11,060 nucleotides of DNA, from positions 1 through 11,060 of the forward strand of contig CAJVYT010000122.1 in NCBI GenBank assembly GCA_913009765.1, given 5' to 3'. Within the stretch, counting starts at the first letter, position 1. Every line of letters begins with the position of its first letter. The notes beneath the pieces were generated by a model. That model was given only the letters and a program-made list of their open reading frames with translations. It ran no database searches and had not been told where the DNA came from. The position numbers were made by a program, and so were the translations under genes. The DNA is from an uncultured candidate division Zixibacteria bacterium. Lineage in GTDB: Bacteria; Zixibacteria; MSB-5A5; GN15; FEB-12. Positions 6,287-11,060 of this stretch are shown piece by piece.

Positions 6287-9200
6287 ATGTTTGAAAGTGG
6301 TAAGCGACGATTATTATCGTTTCTCATCCTGGCAGGTTGTCTTGCCATTTTACCTCTACATCTTTTTGCCGCATCAACAGGACAGGTCAAAGGTGTTTTA
6401 ACCGATAAAGATACCGGCGAACCGATTTATGGTGCTTCAGTTATGGTTGTGGGTACAAGTACCGGTGCATTGTCTGATTTTGACGGTAAATTTTTAATTA
6501 AACGTTTGGACCCGGGAGCTTATTCTTTGAGAATAAGTCACTTAGAATACAATACTCTTGAAGTTGACAATGTTGTTATTACGACGGATTTAACGAATGA
6601 GCAAAATTTTAAATTGTCAAAAAAAGTTACCGATATCGGAAAAGTTATTAAAGTTGTTGCTATTCATGATATTTTGAATAAGTTTAATACTTCAAGTGAT
6701 GTTGTTATCGGACGAGAACAAATTGAAACCGCTCCGGTTACTACTGTTGATGAATTGATGACTCAAATAGGAGGGGTTGTAACAAATAAATCAGGTGAAG
6801 TATTTATTCGTGGTGGTCGAGCATTTGAAGTTGGTTATATCGTTGATGGTGTTCCTATGGGAGATCCTCTTGGCGGGTTAGGTCAATCGGGAGCGGCTTT
6901 GTCACTTGTCTCTGGGTCTATCCAAGAATTTACCGTGATTAAAGACGGGTTTGATCCTGAGTATGGTAATGCTCTTTCCGGAATTGTAAAAATTAAAACA
7001 CAAGTAGGTTCTAAAGACGTTACTCGTTTGAATATGCAATATATTACTGATGATTTCGGCAATAAAAGCCTCAATAAATATTCTCAGAATTATGATTATG
7101 TCCGTTTTAAATTAAGCGGTCCTGATCCAATTTTTAAAAACAAAATTCTTCCTGCTCTCGGAATTCATCTCTTTGAAGATAGAGAACTTACTTACTTCTT
7201 TTATGCTGAATTAAGTAAAGACGATGGTGACTATCAATATGATAGGTATGATTCTGATATAACTTCTCGCGAATACAGCTCTTTGAATATCTTAGGATTT
7301 AATCTTCCTAATAGGAAGTACAATAACTATTATTGGATGGGAAACATTAAGTTCCGTCCGGTACAAAACATGTCTATTATTTTATCTTATAAAAGTTCCC
7401 AAACTCGACAAACCTTATTTGACTGGAATTATAGGTATTCAGCTCAAACAGCTCCGCTCCGTGTAAATAAATGGAGTACATTATCACTTGAAGTTTCTCA
7501 ACAAGTAAATAAAAATATGAACTATGAATTCATCGGTTCATATTCTGAGAATGGAACAACGCAAAAACCCGGTGATCCTAATAATCCAGGAGCGGGTTTA
7601 GAACCTGACCAATTCAAATTTAATACTGAATGGGAAAGTTTCGATGATAAAAATGGCAATGGTGTTTACGATGCACCTGAACCAATTATAAATCTTTTCC
7701 CTGATACAACGAGCTATGGAATTAATGTTACAGGTGCTGATTACACCTTAGGTGAATTTGATACATTGAAAAATTCTCAGGGAGCAACAACTGTTATCTC
7801 TGACTTTAGATTCAATGAAAACGGTATCGTTGATAATTTAGAAGGTGAACCATTTTTAGATTTAAATGGTAATGGTCTTTGGGATAAAGGTGACTTTTTA
7901 CATGATAAAAATGGTAATGGTCTATTAGATTCGGGTCTTGAGTCTCATATAAATAAACGGACATCTGAACCTTATATTGATGGTGACTCTGTTATCGGAG
8001 AAACTTTTACCGATTTAAACGGAAATCATACGTATGATCCGGGTGTTGATATATTTATTAAATCTATCGGTCCTGACAATGATGACATAAATCATGACGG
8101 AATACACAATGGTCCTGAGTCTGGTTGGCAAGAAGGTATACCTTATTTAGATAGAAATGGTAATGGATTATATGATTCTCCTAATGGGGAATACGATATA
8201 GGTGAACCTTTTACTGATGTAAACGGTAATGGTGTTTGGGATGGTGGTGGTACTCGTTCATTTTTTGATCCGAATACTTTTGATGAGGATGCTTTATGGC
8301 ACAACCGTAAAGTTGAAACTATTCGTGGAGAATTAAAATTGTTTTGGCAATTAGGCAACCATGAGCTTAAAATTGGGGCTGCCTTACAAAAAGAAGATTT
8401 ATCATTTCAGGAAATTCAAAAGCCTTATTTGCAATATACCGGACGTCCTGATGGTGGTCCATACCCTGACCGCGGTTCTTTTAGGGATATGTTTGCATAT
8501 GATCCATGGGGTGGTCAAGTTTATTTTCGCGATAAACTAGAATATGGTTCAATGATTGCATCATTAGGATTTAGATGGGATTTCTTTATTCAGGATAAAA
8601 ATGATTTAGTAGCTGTTGCTCGAAATGATGACTATGGTTCTGGTATTATTTTAGGGGATAGACAGAAATTCTCACCTCGAATTGGTTTTTCTTATCCAAT
8701 TTCTGATAAAGCAAAGGTTCACTTTAACTACGGACACTTCTTCCAAAGACCCGCTCTTTCTTATATGTACCAAAGAAATACAGTTGCTGCGAGTTTGAAT
8801 ACTGTTGTTGGAAACTTTAACTTAGACTATATGAAAACTATTCAGTATTCTTTTGGTGTGAAATATGCAATGAGTGAAAACTATTCCCTTGATCTTTCTG
8901 GTTATTTTAAAGATGAATTCGATAAGATTTCTGCTCAATCAGTACGTGTAGGAAATACAGGATTAAGAATACAGCAATATATAAACGCTGATTATGGTCG
9001 TGGTCGTGGATTTGAAATGACCTTAGATAAACGTGGAGGAGGGTATGTAAACGGACTCGTCAGTTATACATATGCTTTTGCGTTTGGAAAAGCTTCTCAA
9101 ACAAATACTGATTACCAGTCAGACTTTGAAATTTCTCGTACTCCATTAGATGAAGCTCCTCTTGATAATGATGTGAGACATAGCTTGAAAACATCTGTTC

Positions 9201-9628
9201 AGGTATTTATTCCAAATACTATTAAACCAAAACTTTTTGGATTACCTATTCCTAACGGATGGTCTATGGATGTTCAGATGTTCTTTGAAAGCGGAAGACC
9301 TTTTACACCTACTACTGATTATCCTAATTTAAATCCGAGCCTTGGTGAAGATATTCAGAGAAATTCCTTACGAATGCCATCAATACTTAATTTTGATGTC
9401 CGTTTTACGAAAGACTTTAATCTTGTAGGTTTAGATAACAAATTTATTCTACAGGTTGAAAATATTTTTGATAATAAGAATGTTAACTTTGTTTATAGCA
9501 GCACAGGTCTGGCAAACACACAAAATAATTTAAACGGAATTGTTCATAATGGAACTGCTTATGATAATAATCCGGGTAACTATGATTATGGTAGACAGAT
9601 TAGGCTGGGTATTGAAATTAACTTATAA
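6287..9628 (+). CDS. TonB-dependent outer-membrane receptor with carboxypeptidase-regulatory-like domain and D/N/G-rich insert
   Basis: A 1113-residue TonB-dependent receptor, larger than the common 650-800. Residues 1-28 are a signal peptide (KRRLLSFLILAGCLA core, cleavage LHLFA before ASTG). Residues ~32-110 form a carboxypeptidase-regulatory-like beta-sandwich (GQVKGVLTDKDTGEPIYGAS; LSDFDGKFLIKRLDPGAYSL). Residues ~137-236 are the plug (VTTVDELMTQIGGVV, VFIRGGRAFEVGYIVDGVP, DPEYGNALSGIVKIKT). The barrel fills the rest, with typical late-barrel sequences (KFSPRIGFSYPIS; GRGRGFEMTLDKRGG; FILQVENIFDNKNV) and a last strand RQIRLGIEINL. An insert at ~453-655 carries about eight Asp/Asn/Gly motifs (separate entry). 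Such receptors import large ligands across the outer membrane using TonB energy; the substrate here is unknown. No TonB box was recognised, so a SusC-like or other non-classical energy coupling cannot be excluded. Its stop overlaps an ATG of the next frame at 9628, so it is co-expressed with the PorV-like gene. Confidence 0.92.
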   Translation: MFESGKRRLLSFLILAGCLAILPLHLFAASTGQVKGVLTDKDTGEPIYGASVMVVGTSTGALSDFDGKFLIKRLDPGAYSLRISHLEYNTLEVDNVVITTDLTNEQNFKLSKKVTDIGKVIKVVAIHDILNKFNTSSDVVIGREQIETAPVTTVDELMTQIGGVVTNKSGEVFIRGGRAFEVGYIVDGVPMGDPLGGLGQSGAALSLVSGSIQEFTVIKDGFDPEYGNALSGIVKIKTQVGSKDVTRLNMQYITDDFGNKSLNKYSQNYDYVRFKLSGPDPIFKNKILPALGIHLFEDRELTYFFYAELSKDDGDYQYDRYDSDITSREYSSLNILGFNLPNRKYNNYYWMGNIKFRPVQNMSIILSYKSSQTRQTLFDWNYRYSAQTAPLRVNKWSTLSLEVSQQVNKNMNYEFIGSYSENGTTQKPGDPNNPGAGLEPDQFKFNTEWESFDDKNGNGVYDAPEPIINLFPDTTSYGINVTGADYTLGEFDTLKNSQGATTVISDFRFNENGIVDNLEGEPFLDLNGNGLWDKGDFLHDKNGNGLLDSGLESHINKRTSEPYIDGDSVIGETFTDLNGNHTYDPGVDIFIKSIGPDNDDINHDGIHNGPESGWQEGIPYLDRNGNGLYDSPNGEYDIGEPFTDVNGNGVWDGGGTRSFFDPNTFDEDALWHNRKVETIRGELKLFWQLGNHELKIGAALQKEDLSFQEIQKPYLQYTGRPDGGPYPDRGSFRDMFAYDPWGGQVYFRDKLEYGSMIASLGFRWDFFIQDKNDLVAVARNDDYGSGIILGDRQKFSPRIGFSYPISDKAKVHFNYGHFFQRPALSYMYQRNTVAASLNTVVGNFNLDYMKTIQYSFGVKYAMSENYSLDLSGYFKDEFDKISAQSVRVGNTGLRIQQYINADYGRGRGFEMTLDKRGGGYVNGLVSYTYAFAFGKASQTNTDYQSDFEISRTPLDEAPLDNDVRHSLKTSVQVFIPNTIKPKLFGLPIPNGWSMDVQMFFESGRPFTPTTDYPNLNPSLGEDIQRNSLRMPSILNFDVRFTKDFNLVGLDNKFILQVENIFDNKNVNFVYSSTGLANTQNNLNGIVHNGTAYDNNPGNYDYGRQIRLGIEINL
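7643..8251 (+). repeat. EF-hand-like / DxNGNGxxD repeat insert inside the TonB receptor
   Basis: Within residues 453-655 of the receptor, short motifs of the form D-x-N-G-N-G-x-x-D recur: DDKNGNGVYDAPEP (453), FNENGIVDNLEGEP (509), DLNGNGLWDKGD (525), DKNGNGLLDSGLE (540), DLNGNHTYDPGVD (576), DINHDGIHNGPE (600), DRNGNGLYDSPNGE (622) and DVNGNGVWDGGG (644). The spacing of oxygen ligands (D1, N3, N5/D5, backbone 7, acid at 9 or 12) resembles EF-hand, dockerin and thrombospondin type-3 calcium loops. The core AAATGGTAATGG recurs at DNA level in several copies. Calcium binding is inferred; the repeats themselves are plain to see. Confidence 0.8.
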
Positions 9629-9663
9629 TGGTGAAAAATATTATTAGAAATAAAGAGGATATT

Positions 9664-10653
9664 ATGTTTTTGGCAAGTAATACAAAACAGGGCAGATTTT
9701 CGCTACCGAGCGTTCTGAAATTATGCCTTGCCATATTTTTAACGTTTTCTGCACTTTTGATGCCGTCCAACGTTAACGCACAGGCTAAAGTTGGTACTAC
9801 CGGTGCTCAATTTTTAGAGCTTGGTGTGTCGGCAAGAGCTATGGGAATGGCAGAAGCTTTTACAGCAGTAGCTGACGATATCTCTGCTGTATATTATAAT
9901 CCTGCCGGATTAGTAAACTTATATGGCTATGATGCGGCCTTTACATTGGTTAAAATGCCTGCCGATGTGAATTATTCTTTCGGTGCGATTGGATTCCCGC
10001 TTGAGTCAGTTGGTGGTGTTGTAGGGATAGGTTTCTACGGACTAAATTCAGGTGATATGATTGAAACTACCTATGGCAGTGGTACAATTGATGGTACCGG
10101 TAGAACTTTCTCTTGGAAAGATTATGCACTTTCAATTAGTTATGGCAGATATTTAACTGACCGTTTTTCTGTTGGGATTTCTGTTAAATATATTGGTCAA
10201 TATTCTCACAATTACTCCGCTTCAGGGTGGGCTGCTGATGTCGGTACTAATTATGATACGGGGTATAGAGGATTTAAAATAGCAATGTCTATTTCAAATT
10301 TTGGACCGGATATGACTTTTATTAACAAATCATACCCGCTTCCTATTAATTTTAGATTTGGAGGGGCTATTAATGTTATTGAAAGTGATAATCATATAGT
10401 TACTTTTGCTGCTGAAGGGTCTCATCCTTCTGATAACCTTGAAAAATATAATGCCGGTCTTGAATATACTTTCAAAGAGCGGTTTACTTTACGAGGCGGA
10501 AGTAGATTTAATTATGATGAAGATGGTTTAACTTTCGGCGGCGGACTTCGGGTTCCATTCGGTGAGGAAAGTGAAATTAGATTTGATTATGCATTCCAAG
10601 ATTTTGGGGTATTGACAGAAGTTCACCGTTTTACAATGTCATTGGCATTTTAA
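9664..10653 (+). CDS. PorV/PorQ-family outer-membrane beta-barrel protein
   Basis: A 329-residue protein with an N-terminal signal peptide (hydrophobic KLCLAIFLTFSALLM, cleavage near NVNA before QAKVG). The mature N-terminus GTTGAQFLELGVSARAMGMA followed by FTAVADDISAVYYNPAGL is the hallmark of the PorV/PorQ (UPF0164-like) family of FadL-type barrels. The remainder alternates as short beta strands (for example YALSISYGRYLTDRFSVGIS and GLEYTFKERFTLRGGSRFN) and ends in HRFTMSLAF with a terminal Phe, as outer-membrane barrels do. In Bacteroidota PorV works with the type IX secretion system to hand over cargo, but in related phyla most family members are uncharacterised, and no other T9SS gene is visible here. 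I chose ATG 9664, which has AGAGGA (9654-9659) before it, over ATG 9628, which overlaps the receptor's stop and would give a 12-residue longer n-region. Both are possible. Confidence 0.87.
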   Translation: MFLASNTKQGRFSLPSVLKLCLAIFLTFSALLMPSNVNAQAKVGTTGAQFLELGVSARAMGMAEAFTAVADDISAVYYNPAGLVNLYGYDAAFTLVKMPADVNYSFGAIGFPLESVGGVVGIGFYGLNSGDMIETTYGSGTIDGTGRTFSWKDYALSISYGRYLTDRFSVGISVKYIGQYSHNYSASGWAADVGTNYDTGYRGFKIAMSISNFGPDMTFINKSYPLPINFRFGGAINVIESDNHIVTFAAEGSHPSDNLEKYNAGLEYTFKERFTLRGGSRFNYDEDGLTFGGGLRVPFGEESEIRFDYAFQDFGVLTEVHRFTMSLAF

Positions 10654-10687
10654 AGAAAGCCGGGTATGATAGATGAATAGGAATACT

Positions 10688-10872
10688 ATGAAAAATAAAA
10701 CAACTGTAATGATGATACTTATGCTTTTCATTGTTACAGTCTCAATGTCTCTATTTAGCGGATGTACTGACACCATTGATGGTAATGTAAATGCAAATTT
10801 AAAACCTATTGTGCAGTTTGTAAACATCCCACCGGAAGGACAACAATTTTCAAGAAATCCTGAAATACTTTG
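10688..10872 (+). CDS. Putative lipoprotein, 5' fragment cut by adapter
   Basis: The first 61 codons of an exported lipoprotein. MKNKTTVMMILMLFIVTVSM is the charged and hydrophobic part of a signal peptide, followed by the lipobox LFSGC with the lipidated cysteine at residue 26. The mature start is TDTIDGNVNANLKPIVQFVN, then IPPEGQQFSRNPEIL, where the genomic sequence stops. The apparent stop TGA at 10871-10873 uses the first base of the adapter and is false; the real gene continues beyond the contig. It follows the PorV-like gene after 34 bp in the same operon, so it probably acts in the outer membrane or periplasm with that system. ATG 10688 has AGGA at 10679-10682; ATG 10673 is an alternative start. 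The function is unknown; the part that would identify it is missing. Confidence 0.75.
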
Positions 10873-10930
10873 AGATCGGAAGAGCGTCGTGTAGGGAAAG
10901 AGTGTAGATCTCGGTGGTCGCCGTATCATT
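10873..10930 (-). other. Illumina TruSeq universal (P5) adapter contamination
   Basis: All 58 bases match the reverse complement of the TruSeq universal adapter, beginning AGATCGGAAGAGCGTCGTG and ending at the P5 terminus GCCGTATCATT. The genomic sequence ends at 10872. On the minus strand the adapter encodes the peptides MIRRPPRSTLFPYTTLFRS and NDTATTEIYTLSLHDALPIS, well-known contaminants in protein databases. Any gene called across this point is false. Confidence 0.99.
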
Positions 10931-11060
10931 AAAAAAAAAAAAAGAGAAAACGAAAGAAAAAAAAAAAAAATAAACAAAAATATTAAAGACAGCCGATCGT
11001 GTCAGAGTCGGTGATACAGTCAACGTAAGACTAATGGTCATAAGCGTCTGGTGTACCAGG
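10931..11060. other. Artefactual contig end: poly-A runs then mixed sequence
   Basis: Runs of 13 A (10931-10943) and 14 A (10957-10970) follow the end of the adapter, with scattered G, C and T between them. From about 10989 the sequence becomes mixed and richer in G+C than the genomic part. This mirrors the left end and fits read-through past the library molecule. The last 69 bases happen to be open in one frame; see the findings. Confidence 0.8.

Noticed and set aside
7643..8251. Repeated AAATGGTAATGG cores considered as a DNA-level tandem repeat or CRISPR-like array
   Set aside because: The units are irregularly spaced and stay in the receptor's reading frame. The pattern is explained by repeated protein motifs.
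10639..11041. Two minus-strand reading frames of 112 and 63 residues at the 3' end
   Set aside because: Their central parts are translations of the TruSeq adapter and poly-T, and one overlaps the lipoprotein gene. They are artefacts.

Overview
The window is one assembled contig of AT-rich bacterial DNA (roughly one third G+C by eye) whose two ends are sequencing artefacts. Genomic sequence runs from about 152 to 10872. Bases 86-151 are an Illumina P7/TruSeq index adapter and 10873-10930 are the reverse complement of the TruSeq universal (P5) adapter. Outside the adapters are poly-T and poly-A runs followed by sequence that looks like read noise. All genuine genes are on the + strand.

The organism is a diderm bacterium: there is a TolC-type outer-membrane efflux protein, an LPS heptosyltransferase, a TonB-dependent receptor and a PorV/PorQ-family outer-membrane protein. 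A TonB receptor carrying a carboxypeptidase-regulatory-like domain, followed by a PorV/PorQ protein and a lipoprotein, is typical of the FCB group and neighbouring uncultured phyla (for example Marinimicrobia, KSB1, Zixibacteria, Calditrichota). The phylum cannot be fixed from this window. Untrimmed adapters suggest a metagenome or draft assembly.

Layout. (1) 153-1555: the C-terminal end of an OEP/TolC-family protein, overlapping by one base a glycosyltransferase family 9 (heptosyltransferase-like) gene. (2) 1556-1790: a 235-bp non-coding gap. (3) 1791-5103: a small exported protein of unknown function, then a large sigma-54-dependent regulator (TPR repeats, GAF-like region, AAA+ domain with GAFTGA, Fis-type HTH), closed by a clear rho-independent terminator at 5122-5153. 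(4) 5212-6021: a lipoyl-attachment enzyme (octanoyltransferase LipM / lipoate ligase family) with a strong sigma-70-type promoter whose predicted start point is the A of the ATG, so the mRNA is probably leaderless. (5) 6022-6286: non-coding. (6) 6287-10872: a tight outer-membrane operon of a TonB-dependent receptor with an unusual run of Asp/Asn/Gly-rich EF-hand-like motifs, a PorV/PorQ-family protein, and the start of a lipoprotein cut off by the 3' adapter.

The most interesting biology is the pairing of the small exported protein with the TPR-GAF-sigma-54 regulator, which has no receiver domain, and the putative calcium-binding insert in the TonB receptor. No defence system, CRISPR array, mobile element or RNA gene was found.
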